Assembly: GCA_004555425.1 (NCBI GenBank)
Contig: SFID01000081.1
Span: forward strand, 1-11,858
Length of the DNA stretch: 11,858 nucleotides
Reading direction: 5' to 3'
Source of the DNA: Bacteroidales bacterium
GTDB lineage: Bacteria > Bacteroidota > Bacteroidia > Bacteroidales > Bacteroidaceae
The translations under genes and the position numbers were made by a program. The notes under the pieces were generated by a model. It saw only the letters and a program-made list of their open reading frames with translations. It made no database searches and was not told the DNA's origin. Of the stretch, positions 1 through 7,364 are shown piece after piece; positions within the stretch are counted from its first letter, which is position 1; the number at the start of each line of letters is the position of its first letter.

Positions 1-12
1 TCTTCGCTAGTA

Positions 13-44
13 CAAAGATAATACATTTTCGCGCGAAATGCAAA
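13..44 (-). promoter_or_regulatory. Leftward Bacteroidota-type promoter leaving the window
   Basis: Read on the minus strand, bases 44-41 are TTTG and bases 20-13 are TATCTTTG, with 20 bases between. This matches the Bacteroidota primary sigma-factor promoter (-33 TTTG, 19-21 bases, -7 TAnnTTTG). It would drive a gene left of base 1 that is not in this window. A perfect inverted repeat (48-83) sits directly upstream of the -33 box. Confidence 0.55.
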
Positions 45-47
45 TCG

Positions 48-83
48 TTTTAACATTTCGCAACAATCTATGAAATGTTAAAA
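48..83. repeat. Perfect 12-bp inverted repeat beside a promoter
   Basis: The arms TTTTAACATTTC (48-59) and GAAATGTTAAAA (72-83) are exact reverse complements separated by 12 bases. The element lies between the stop of the thioredoxin-like gene (178) and the -33 box of the leftward promoter (44-41). It could be an operator for the outgoing gene, or an AT-rich terminator for the thioredoxin-like transcript, which runs leftward through it. The sequence alone does not decide. Confidence 0.5.
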
Positions 84-177
84 GACGAGTTTTGCACACA
101 CGAGCCTTCGCGATGTTGTATATTACGAGGGCCAAGCGCTATGTGCGTCAACTGTTGCGCGGGAAGGGTGTGGCTGC

Positions 178-765
178 TTATTTCGTCAGGGCCACTTCGA
201 TGTTGTTGCCGATGATTTCGTTGCCAGGATAGCCGCCCGTGGAGAGGTTGCTGAAGGCAGTGCTGCCGTCCTTGTTGATGAGGATGTAGGCGGGGATGCC
301 GGGAATCTCCATTTGGTTGCAGAGTTCGCCCCACTGTTTGTCCGTCAGGCGATAGTGGTCGCCGTGGATGTTGGGAACCATCTCCTTCCATGTGTCCATG
401 GGAGAGGTTTCGCCCGTGATATAGACAAAACGTGCGCCCTTCTTCATCAGCGCGGGCTTGATGGCATCAATTTCCTTCATGGCGCGGCGGCAGGGCGGGC
501 ACCACGTAGCCCAGAAGTCGATGAGGACAACCTCGCCTTTGTAGGTGGCCAGGATTTTCTCCCATGCCTGCTTGCCGCTCAGTTTCGGGTCGATGGTGCG
601 GATGGTGTAGGGCGCTTTGTCGTCGGCAGTGGCTGCGGCGCTCTCAGTGGCAGCCATTTCGGGCGTTTCGTTGGGGATGTTTGCGCTGGCAGTTTCGGTT
701 TTCTTGGCACAGCTAACGCCAGCGAAAAGCGTCAGGGCCAGAACGAGAGTGGTGATTTTCTTCAT
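178..765 (-). CDS. TlpA-like thioredoxin-fold lipoprotein
   Basis: This 195-residue protein is a predicted periplasmic thiol-disulfide oxidoreductase of the TlpA/ResA class. These reduce or exchange disulfides in exported proteins or in cytochrome c maturation. The N-terminus is a lipoprotein signal (MKK, hydrophobic core, then AGVSC with Cys19 as the likely lipid site), followed by a low-complexity Ala/Thr/Glu linker to about residue 50. The thioredoxin domain spans about 55-195. Its active site is WCPPC (Cys89 and Cys92) after the typical FWATW strand, and a cis-proline is likely at GIP (156-158). The start is supported by the signal peptide and an upstream promoter. The gene diverges from the CotH-type gene across 235 bp and appears monocistronic. 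The exact partner is unknown. The lipobox is acceptable but not ideal (Gly at -3, Val at -2). Confidence 0.88.
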   Translation of the reverse strand: MKKITTLVLALTLFAGVSCAKKTETASANIPNETPEMAATESAAATADDKAPYTIRTIDPKLSGKQAWEKILATYKGEVVLIDFWATWCPPCRRAMKEIDAIKPALMKKGARFVYITGETSPMDTWKEMVPNIHGDHYRLTDKQWGELCNQMEIPGIPAYILINKDGSTAFSNLSTGGYPGNEIIGNNIEVALTK

Positions 766-798
766 AGGAAATACGTTTTGAGGGTTGATTTACATGGC

Positions 799-829
799 GA
801 AAGTACGAAAAATGGTCCGACTAACCAAA
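799..829 (-). promoter_or_regulatory. Promoter of the thioredoxin-like gene
   Basis: On the minus strand, TTTG (829-826) is followed after 19 bases by TACTTTCG (806-799). This is one mismatch from the TAnnTTTG -7 consensus and has the right spacing. It lies 33 bases before the start codon at 765, giving a short leader. The assignment rests on motif and spacing only. Confidence 0.5.
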
Positions 830-900
830 CGATAGCCCCCATCCACTGAATTTTTAATAAAAAATAGCGTTCTATCTGTCTGCCGCTCAAAACCTTTCCG

Positions 901-908
901 TAAATTTG
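901..908 (+). promoter_or_regulatory. -7 box for the CotH-type gene
   Basis: TAAATTTG fits the Bacteroidota -7 consensus TAnnTTTG exactly. No clear TTTG is visible 19-21 bases upstream, so the -33 half is weak or absent. It would give a leader of roughly 85 bases before the ATG at 1001. That leader contains an imperfect stem: GCGGCAAACTG (928-938) against CAGTTGCACCGC (954-965). Confidence 0.45.
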
Positions 909-1000
909 CGGGAGTTGGTATACACCTGCGGCAAACTGAGAAGTCTGCCACGGCAGTTGCACCGCCCCTTCCAAGAATCTTTCAACTTAAAACTATATCT

Positions 1001-4000
1001 ATGAAAACCATTTTACGCCTACTGATTACGGTGGTGCTTTTCGCGCCTGCTGCTTTGGGACACGCTCAAACGGCAACGGGCAACCTGTACATCCACCTCA
1101 AGGATGGCGGCCTTGATGTCATTCCCGATTCGCTGGTGAAGAGCCGCGCGGAGACGGGCAGTGAATTGCGCATCACGCTACGCACGGACTCGGTGATTAC
1201 GTATAGCCTGTCGGCCATCGCTTCCATAGAGAGCGAAGCACCGAGTGCGCTGCCGCGCTTCACTTCCTACAAGTTTAACAACAAATACAACGACCAGCTG
1301 CCCGCCGATGTCATCGCCACGATTGGCGAGAGCGACACCATCCGCGTGGAGGTGGGCGCTATCGGCAAGCGACTGACGGCTTCGTTCCAACTGGACCAAG
1401 CCGACGCCTTCGCCTTCGTGAATGGCGCGCAGCAGGAGAGCAAGGTCTCGCGCCTGCGCTTCGACAAGGACATCGTCTATACCCTCGGCCGCCCTGGCCA
1501 GCGCATCTTCACCTTCCGCAAAGTGCAGGACGAGGTGTGGACCCAGCCAGGCGACAATCAGAAAGAGGAGCGCGTCAACCTGACGGCCGAGATGCTGACG
1601 ACCAATGCGCCGTCCAACTATCCCGATCGCGAAGACCTGAGCATGGTGCTCGACGGAAATCCGCAAACCTTCTTCCATTCCACATGGGGATCGGGCGACT
1701 ATGAGAAACTGCCTTTGAACGAATATCCCTACATTGAGATACGGCTGCCCGAGGCGCTGACACAGTTGAAGTTCACCTACATGACTCGTCCCGACGCGCA
1801 GCGTTATCCGCAGGAATTGGTGGTTCAGGTGAGCACGGACGGTGTCAACTGGACCGACGTAGCCACTCTCAAGGACGGCCTGCCTACAAGCACTGGCGCT
1901 TCCTACACCTCGCCCGTCATTGACCTTGGCGGAACGTACGACCTGATTCGCCTCGTGCAAACGAAGGCATCCTACAAGAACTACCTCTGTATGGCCGAAC
2001 TGGCTGTCTATAAGGTGACCACCCTCGCGGGCAGCGAACCGACACTCGTCTCGCCCGCCAAGTACGCCTACGAATGGCGACCCTATGGCCGCAATGTGGT
2101 CGTGAGCGTGGATTGGCTGACAGACCATGCCACCAACGTGCCGCGCATCGACATCAACATTGAGGGCGGCATTCTCCCGCCCGACAAGGTGACGTACCTC
2201 AAGGCCGACATCACCATCGATGGCGGCGGTGTCTTCCCCAATATGACAGACAGCGTGCAAATCCGCGGCCGCGGCAACACCAGTTGGGCCGGACAGAACG
2301 GCAAGAGCCCCTACCGCCTGAAGTTTTTTGCCAAGAAAAAGCCCTTCGGCCTAAAGGCAGGCAAGAGTTGGGTGCTTCTGGCCAACAGGCAGACGGGTTC
2401 CATGATGACCAACCCCGTAGCGATGAAGGTGGCGCGACTGGTCGGCACTGCCGCTGCCAACGACATGATTCCCGTGGAACTCTATATGAATGGCGAATAC
2501 CGCGGCAGCTACGTCTTCACCCAGCAGGTGGGCCTCTCCAACAACAGCGTAGATCTGGAGGACGACACGAACGCCACGCTCCTAGAGTTGGACAGTTATT
2601 ACGACGAGGCTTACAAATTCCACGACAACTACTACACCCTCCCCGTCAACGTGAAGGACCCCGACTTTGAGGAAGCCCCCGACCCCGAACGCTTCCAACT
2701 GATTCAGGATGACTTCAACGCGTTGAGCATCCTCATCCGCTCGGGTGTGAAAGGGGCTTTCGACGACAAACTCGACCCCGAGATGGCAGCACGCTACCTC
2801 TTTGTCAATCAGTACGTGCACAACTGCGAACTCATGCACCCGAAGAGTTGCTACCTCTATCGCGAAGACGTGCGCGCCCTGCATTGTCCCTACATCCTAG
2901 GTCCCGTATGGGATTTCGACTGGGCCTTTGGTTATGACGGCTCGTATAAGTATTGTCTCTACAAGACGACCAACGACATGTTCACCTCCATTCAGAACTA
3001 TACGGGCGGCCGCTTCTACAACGCCATATTTAATAATAGCGATGCCGTACAGCGCGCCAACTATCGCATCTGGCGCGACTTCATGGAGAAGTATCAGGAG
3101 GAAATGCTGGAGTTTGTGGACGACTATTTCGCCTACGCCCGTCCCTCGTTCGAGCACAACAGTACGAAGTGGGGCGATGGCTCAGCCTACGACGTGGAAG
3201 TGGCCAACATGAAATCCTGGCTGGACACCCGCGCGAATTATCTGTACGCACGACAGAAGGTGTTCGACCTTGACACGCCCGTCAGCATTACTCAGGGCGA
3301 CGTCAACCTCGATGGCGCTATCACGGCGGCCGATGCGGTGTGCGTGATGAACGAGGTGATGGGCCTGGAGAACGAATCCTTCGACAGCGATCAGGCCGAC
3401 GTGGACGGCGACAAGCGCATCACGGTGAGCGATGCCGTGCACATTGTGGCCATGGCCCTGCGCCAGCCCGCCCTCTTGCCGCGCCACCTAATGCTGCCCA
3501 CGGCAGAGGCTTCCCTGCGAATGGAAGATTTCTGCCTGACGGCCGCCTCCACCAACGCTGTGCCCGTGCATCTGACCCTCCCCGAGGCAGCCTATTCCGC
3601 CTTGCAGTTTGACGTGGTGCTGCCCGAGGGACTTGCGCTCACCGATGTGGAACTGCCGAACGCTTGGAAGGGATGCCAGACGCAAATCTCCGAGCCCGAT
3701 GAGCAGGGCCGCGTGCGCGTCATCGTTCTCGGCAATGCTGGCGAAACCTTCCCCGCTGGTACGGCCACGCTCCACCTCAATGTGTGGACCGACCGCTTGA
3801 TACCGAGCGCGCAGCGCATACTGACGATAGACCAAAGCCTCCTCGTGAATAAACTCGGCGAAGACAACCGCCTCGCTACGCGCAGTGCAGCCTTTGAGAT
3901 GGAGAGCACAACGGGCATCACCGCACCCCAGACGTCCTGCGTGCGCGGCGGCAACGGCAGCCTCGTCATCGAGCGTCTGAATGCAGGCAATGCAGAGGTC

Positions 4001-4114
4001 TATACCATTGACGGCCGTCTGGTTCGCCGCTTGCAGTTGTCCGCAGGCACTTCGCGAATCCAGTTGCCCGCAGGCGTGTATATTGTCAACGGACAGAAAG
4101 TAATCGTTGAATAG
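1001..4114 (+). CDS. T9SS-exported CotH-kinase protein with discoidin, dockerin and cohesin-like modules
   Basis: This 1037-residue protein is secreted and probably attached to the cell surface. Residues 1-22 are a Sec signal peptide (cleavage GHA|Q). About 24-185 is a beta-rich N-terminal region. About 192-340 resembles an F5/8 type C (discoidin) carbohydrate-binding domain (VLDGNPQTFFHSTWG). About 367-750 is a CotH-kinase domain with RGRGNTSW (422-429), KSPYRLKF (435-442), HPKSCYLYR (613-621) and the metal-site motif GPVWDFDWAFG (634-644). About 766-822 is a type I dockerin-like pair of calcium loops (GDVNLDGAITAAD and DVDGDKRITVSD). About 841-965 resembles a cohesin-like beta-sandwich. About 988-1037 is a T9SS sorting tail ending GVYIVNGQKVIVE. 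CotH proteins phosphorylate protein substrates in spores, but the substrate of Bacteroidota homologs is unknown. Domain borders are by eye. The next gene starts 88 bases downstream on the same strand. Confidence 0.85.
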   Translation: MKTILRLLITVVLFAPAALGHAQTATGNLYIHLKDGGLDVIPDSLVKSRAETGSELRITLRTDSVITYSLSAIASIESEAPSALPRFTSYKFNNKYNDQLPADVIATIGESDTIRVEVGAIGKRLTASFQLDQADAFAFVNGAQQESKVSRLRFDKDIVYTLGRPGQRIFTFRKVQDEVWTQPGDNQKEERVNLTAEMLTTNAPSNYPDREDLSMVLDGNPQTFFHSTWGSGDYEKLPLNEYPYIEIRLPEALTQLKFTYMTRPDAQRYPQELVVQVSTDGVNWTDVATLKDGLPTSTGASYTSPVIDLGGTYDLIRLVQTKASYKNYLCMAELAVYKVTTLAGSEPTLVSPAKYAYEWRPYGRNVVVSVDWLTDHATNVPRIDINIEGGILPPDKVTYLKADITIDGGGVFPNMTDSVQIRGRGNTSWAGQNGKSPYRLKFFAKKKPFGLKAGKSWVLLANRQTGSMMTNPVAMKVARLVGTAAANDMIPVELYMNGEYRGSYVFTQQVGLSNNSVDLEDDTNATLLELDSYYDEAYKFHDNYYTLPVNVKDPDFEEAPDPERFQLIQDDFNALSILIRSGVKGAFDDKLDPEMAARYLFVNQYVHNCELMHPKSCYLYREDVRALHCPYILGPVWDFDWAFGYDGSYKYCLYKTTNDMFTSIQNYTGGRFYNAIFNNSDAVQRANYRIWRDFMEKYQEEMLEFVDDYFAYARPSFEHNSTKWGDGSAYDVEVANMKSWLDTRANYLYARQKVFDLDTPVSITQGDVNLDGAITAADAVCVMNEVMGLENESFDSDQADVDGDKRITVSDAVHIVAMALRQPALLPRHLMLPTAEASLRMEDFCLTAASTNAVPVHLTLPEAAYSALQFDVVLPEGLALTDVELPNAWKGCQTQISEPDEQGRVRVIVLGNAGETFPAGTATLHLNVWTDRLIPSAQRILTIDQSLLVNKLGEDNRLATRSAAFEMESTTGITAPQTSCVRGGNGSLVIERLNAGNAEVYTIDGRLVRRLQLSAGTSRIQLPAGVYIVNGQKVIVE

Positions 4115-4124
4115 TTATCAAAAA

Positions 4125-4162
4125 GGCAAGCTCCCTCGTGGAATGTCCGCAAGGAGCTTGCC
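4125..4162 (+). terminator. Long hairpin between the two T9SS-cargo genes
   Basis: GGCAAGCTCC (4125-4134) and GGAGCTTGCC (4153-4162) pair perfectly over 10 bp. Inside them GTGGA (4138-4142) can pair with TCCGC (4146-4150), extending the stem past a small internal loop. The hairpin starts 11 bases after the upstream stop codon. The following bases (CAATGTTTCTC) are not a good U-tract, so this may be a partial terminator, an mRNA-stabilising 3' end or a processing site that lets the downstream gene be expressed at a different level. Confidence 0.6.
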
Positions 4163-4202
4163 CAATGTTTCTCGCCCTAGAACCAACCTTAACCCCAAGA
4201 CC

Positions 4203-5198
4203 ATGAAATTCCAAAACATACTCTTCCTCTTCGCCTGCCTCTTGCTCGGCACCAATGCTTGGAGTAAGGAAGCAGCCCCCGTATTCTCAGTGACCGCCGA
4301 CGAGACCACACCAGGCTACGAATGGTTGCTGCATATCAATATGGAGAATGCGGACAACGACAACCTGACTTCTTTCCAACTGGACCTGCACTTGCCGGCT
4401 GACCTGACCTACGTGGAAGGTTCGGCCGAGGCCAGCGCGCGCCTAGCCAACCATACGCTCTACGCTAATCCGCAAGCCAACGGCAGCCTTCGACTGGCCA
4501 CACTCAGCCTGACAAGCGCAGCGATTGCAGCCTACGACGGAGAAATCTGCACCCTGCGCGTGCGCAGTGCGCGCGGTCTGGAAGCGGGAAACTACACCCT
4601 CTCGATGGACGGCATTCTCTGCGTGGCGCGCAACGGCGTGAACTATGAGGGCGAAACAGCCTACGGTACCCTGACAAGCAGCGGCACCTCCGCCACGCCC
4701 TTGTCCTACACACTGACGTATATGGTTGATGGCGAGGTGTACACCACCGCATCCTATGCCGCCGGTGAGGCCATCACGCCTGCCGAAGCCCCCGACAAGA
4801 AGGGCCACACCTTTGAGGAATGGGAAGGACTGCCCACCACGATGCCCGCCCACGACCTGACGGTAACGGCCAAGTATTCCGTGAATGCCTACACCATTAC
4901 TTATTATCTCGACAACGAACTATACGCCACGCAGACCGTTGATTACGGCGCGAAGATTACGCCGCCCGAGGTGCAGAACACGGAGACGACCACCTTCGAA
5001 GGCTGGCAGGACGTGCCCGAAACGATGCCCGACCACGACCTCAGCATCTACGGCACGATGAAGTCCATCAGCACACAAATCACCGCTCCACAGCGACAAG
5101 AACAAACCCTCCGCATCTACAACCTCCAAGGCCGCCGCATACAGCAAGCCACCCGCGGCATCTTCATTATCAATGGCCAAAAGGTGCTGAGAAAATAA
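4203..5198 (+). CDS. Secreted cohesin-like protein with two Listeria-Bacteroides repeats and a T9SS-like tail
   Basis: This 331-residue protein starts at the ATG at 4203, because a Sec signal peptide begins there (cleavage AWS|K, residue 21). The longer reading frame from the TTG at 4107 would run through the intergenic hairpin and is rejected. About 25-150 is a beta-sandwich resembling cohesin-like domains (SFQLDLHLPADLTYVEG). Two tandem repeats of about 58-61 residues follow (169-229 and 230-287), each ending in a version of FEEWEGLPTTMPAHDL. They resemble the Listeria-Bacteroides repeat (InlB B-repeat-like, Flg_new) common in Bacteroidota surface proteins. The last 44 residues (RIYNLQGRRI, then GIFIINGQKVLRK) match the T9SS type A sorting tail. 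It follows the CotH-type gene on the same strand and may be co-transcribed. The function is unknown. Adhesion or assembly with its neighbour is inference. Confidence 0.82.
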   Translation: MKFQNILFLFACLLLGTNAWSKEAAPVFSVTADETTPGYEWLLHINMENADNDNLTSFQLDLHLPADLTYVEGSAEASARLANHTLYANPQANGSLRLATLSLTSAAIAAYDGEICTLRVRSARGLEAGNYTLSMDGILCVARNGVNYEGETAYGTLTSSGTSATPLSYTLTYMVDGEVYTTASYAAGEAITPAEAPDKKGHTFEEWEGLPTTMPAHDLTVTAKYSVNAYTITYYLDNELYATQTVDYGAKITPPEVQNTETTTFEGWQDVPETMPDHDLSIYGTMKSISTQITAPQRQEQTLRIYNLQGRRIQQATRGIFIINGQKVLRK

Positions 5199-5225
5199 AA
5201 TAGAAAGTTTGTTCCACTGAAATGA

Positions 5226-5261
5226 AAAGTGCCGCACCTTGTTTGCAAGATGCGGCACTTT
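5226..5261 (+). terminator. Intrinsic terminator after the second T9SS-cargo gene
   Basis: AAAGTGCCGCA (5226-5236) pairs perfectly with TGCGGCACTTT (5251-5261), an 11-bp GC-rich stem. Inside the loop CTTG and CAAG can extend the pairing. It lies 27 bases after the stop at 5198. The flanking A and T bases give weak T-tracts on either strand, so it may act in both directions and also end leftward transcripts from the lemA fragment. Confidence 0.75.
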
Positions 5262-5310
5262 CACATTGCGCCCTACTCGGTATGGCGCAGAACGCTGAGC
5301 GCAAAGCGGC

Positions 5311-5670
5311 TTAGAAGGACACGCTGGGAGCCTGGCTGGCGGCAGCGTCGGCCTCGAAAGCCGTCTTCTTCTCGAAACCGAACATTCCGGCTAAGATGTT
5401 CGTGGGGAAGCTGCGGACGGATTGGTTGTATTCCTGCACCGTCTTGTTGAAATCCTGACGGCTGACGGCGATACGATTTTCCGTGCCTTCGAGTTGAGCC
5501 TGAAGTTCCGAGAAATTCTGGTTGGCCTTCAGGTCAGGATAACTCTCCGACAGAGCGAGGAGGCGGCCAAGGGCTTGCGAGAGTTCGCCCTGTGCCGACT
5601 GAAACTTGGCCAACTGCTCGGGCGTGGCATTCGTCGGGTCAACGGTAATCTGCGTGGCCTTGCTGCGGGC
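5311..5670 (-). pseudogene. lemA: Truncated 3' copy of lemA
   Basis: Bases 5311-5670 match 7490-7849 of the intact lemA without gaps. I count 14 differences in 360 bases. The fragment encodes residues 77-195 of LemA plus the stop codon, so it lacks the membrane anchor and first helix. Only three residues differ (I86V, N119S, F169L) and the other 11 changes are silent. The divergence therefore built up while the sequence was a working gene, perhaps in another strain, before truncation. No credible start codon exists: reading upstream in frame gives a stop (TGA at 5679-5677) just past the junction. At 5671-5673 homology ends and the tail of an unrelated plus-strand gene begins. Confidence 0.85.
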
Positions 5671-5726
5671 TGCAAGTCATCCGCGGCATCTATAGAATCA
5701 ATGGCCGGAAGGTGGTGTTGAGATAG
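5671..5726 (+). pseudogene. Remnant 3' end of a lost T9SS-cargo gene
   Basis: Read on the plus strand, 5679-5726 encodes IRGIYRINGRKVVLR and then the stop TAG. This matches the end of the intact neighbour (TRGIFIINGQKVLRK, stop at 5198) and is the hallmark ending of a T9SS sorting tail. Nucleotide similarity to that gene starts at about 5672 (GCAAG) and is about 80 percent. Nothing upstream continues the frame as a cargo protein, because bases up to 5670 are lemA sequence on the opposite strand. Both gene fragments are thus cut at their 5' ends at the same point, marking a recombination junction. Confidence 0.7.
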
Positions 5727-5846
5727 GCGCACATCCTTCTTACTTCCATCATATTGCATGCTAAGAATGAATGCGCTGTCAAACTTGGCTGCCAGAAAAG
5801 CAATTTGGACTTGAAAGACTTAACAGAATTCCCTAGCCGTTTGATT

Positions 5847-7094
5847 TTAGTCTGTGCCCCATGGGAAATAAGGTCTTTTGATTTCAGCCTTAAATGTATC
5901 AAATGATATACTACCAAAAGCATATCGAGAAATCAATATTTCATCTGGTACTTCCCTTGCGATGAATCCTCTATTGAGGGTAGCATCCAGATCAGCGGAA
6001 GCTTTTTCACTGTATGCTATGATAACAGGCGAGTTCCGAATGGTTTGCATACGCTTTTCGTAATCCCTTATTTTGTAATGCTCTGGGTTTATTTGCCAAT
6101 ATGTGATGTTGCCTTCAGACGTTTGAGAAACAAGTTTACCCATTTCATAAACTGCAGACTTGGTATAATCGTATGTGGTCATAGCTGCTTTGGCAGGTAT
6201 GGGATTGGCTACTTGCTTTTCGAAATGTCTTTCGGTTGCAGTACCATGTATTATGGCCTTTCCATCTTTCAAGATATATGGAATCGTAATTTTGTAAATT
6301 TCTCTAGGCAACCTTGAATAGTCAATAACATATTCACCCTTAGATGAAATGTTCAAGGACTTTATATATTCGGAAGCTTGTGCAACTTTTCTCTTGTACG
6401 CATCCCATTCACCACTTTCAATGAGGATGTTCTTTCGATGCTGAAAATTGATTTGTTTTACCATTTCAAGCGTACGTGCGAACATATCCTTGCTGATTTC
6501 TTCAAAATCTCTGCTTTTGAAAGCATGAATACAACTATCACGTAATTGTTCGTTTTCCTCAAAATGAATAGTCCAATCGGGCCTAGGGTCAAGAGAAGGA
6601 GCCTCCGTTAATGAGTAATTTTTGAGATACCCTAGATTAGCAGTGTAGTACATTCTTGAGAGGTCACTGAACGATATAATGTCTCTCAAGTCAAGATGTT
6701 CACTACAAGCAATCGGGCGAAAATATTTTTCAACAAATTCATTGGTAATGTCTGAATTCTCATTTCTCGCCAGTTCGTTCTCATATTGTTGTGTCAAACT
6801 GTCAAGCAAGGCTACAGCCGCATTATAGCGACTGCCCATTATTTCACATTTAGAACGCAACTTCTTTCTCTCCAAGGAATAGTAATACTGAATACTTGAT
6901 GTAGCATTATGGAACTCTATCAAGTCTTTATCTTTTACTCTTCTTCCTTGAAATATTTTATTGGCAATAGTTACAATGCTTTTGTTGGCACTTTCGCTCT
7001 TTACATAATATGCCGCTAACTGATGGTCTGACAATGCCTCCTGTGCATTACAGACTATGGGGAACAACGTAATGATTAACCAGATTTTTCTCAT
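5847..7094 (-). CDS. Secreted protein of unknown function, AT-rich
   Basis: I do not recognise this 415-residue protein. It begins with a Sec signal peptide (MRKIWLIITLFPIVCNA, likely cut before Gln18). The cysteine in the signal is not in a good lipobox, so it is probably periplasmic or exported rather than lipid-anchored. No other membrane segment is visible. Residues about 80-135 and 185-260 look helical and charged, and the C-terminal part is mixed, ending RPYFPWGTD with no T9SS tail. Its base composition differs from its neighbours: bases 6361-6420 contain 23 G+C, against 38 for 3361-3420 in the CotH-type gene. That suggests foreign origin. It sits between the lemA fragment and intact lemA, with a palindromic repeat starting 13 bases before its ATG and no obvious promoter there. 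The uninterrupted frame supports a real gene. Confidence 0.75.
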   Translation of the reverse strand: MRKIWLIITLFPIVCNAQEALSDHQLAAYYVKSESANKSIVTIANKIFQGRRVKDKDLIEFHNATSSIQYYYSLERKKLRSKCEIMGSRYNAAVALLDSLTQQYENELARNENSDITNEFVEKYFRPIACSEHLDLRDIISFSDLSRMYYTANLGYLKNYSLTEAPSLDPRPDWTIHFEENEQLRDSCIHAFKSRDFEEISKDMFARTLEMVKQINFQHRKNILIESGEWDAYKRKVAQASEYIKSLNISSKGEYVIDYSRLPREIYKITIPYILKDGKAIIHGTATERHFEKQVANPIPAKAAMTTYDYTKSAVYEMGKLVSQTSEGNITYWQINPEHYKIRDYEKRMQTIRNSPVIIAYSEKASADLDATLNRGFIAREVPDEILISRYAFGSISFDTFKAEIKRPYFPWGTD

Positions 7095-7106
7095 AAGATA
7101 GGTGTT

Positions 7107-7305
7107 ATAAGGCAGGTTCTATAAATTAGTTTCAATGGGAGGCAGGGATTCTATTCTGCTTGCGATGGATTCACGCCTCTTGGCATCGTAACTTTTTGTT
7201 TTTTCACTCAATTCGCGTAGCTCGCTACCCTTCTTTATGGAAAACAAAAAACTACGGCACGATAGCCGCGAATCCATCGCAAGCTAAAGAAACCTACCTT
7301 TATGA
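7107..7305. repeat. Imperfect palindromic, MITE-like element
   Basis: The inner arms begin with GCTTGCGATGGATTC (7158-7172) and end with its exact complement GAATCCATCGCAAGC (7270-7284). They stay similar inward, with T/A-rich tracts at 7191-7205 and 7237-7252, to a small stem at the centre, GTAGC (7217-7221) against GCTAC (7224-7228). Outer ends are ATAAGGCAGGTTCT near 7108 and, on the minus strand, ATAAAGGTAGGTTTC near 7303. Related copies occur at 9233-9310 and 11649-11740. No transposase is encoded. It could be a non-autonomous transposable element or a structured intergenic repeat, and its A/T-rich arms might also end transcription. Confidence 0.7.
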
Positions 7306-7364
7306 AGCGTACCACGAGATTTTCAGCCCTCGTCTGTCTGATGGCGGATGATACTGACAAAAAC

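Noticed and set aside
1178..2260. Long minus-strand reading frame inside the CotH-type gene
   Set aside because: It is antisense to the discoidin and CotH domains, which are clearly encoded on the plus strand, and shows no motif of its own.
4107..4202. N-terminal extension of the second cargo protein from a TTG start overlapping the upstream gene
   Set aside because: It would translate through the intergenic hairpin, and a clear Sec signal peptide starts at the ATG at 4203.
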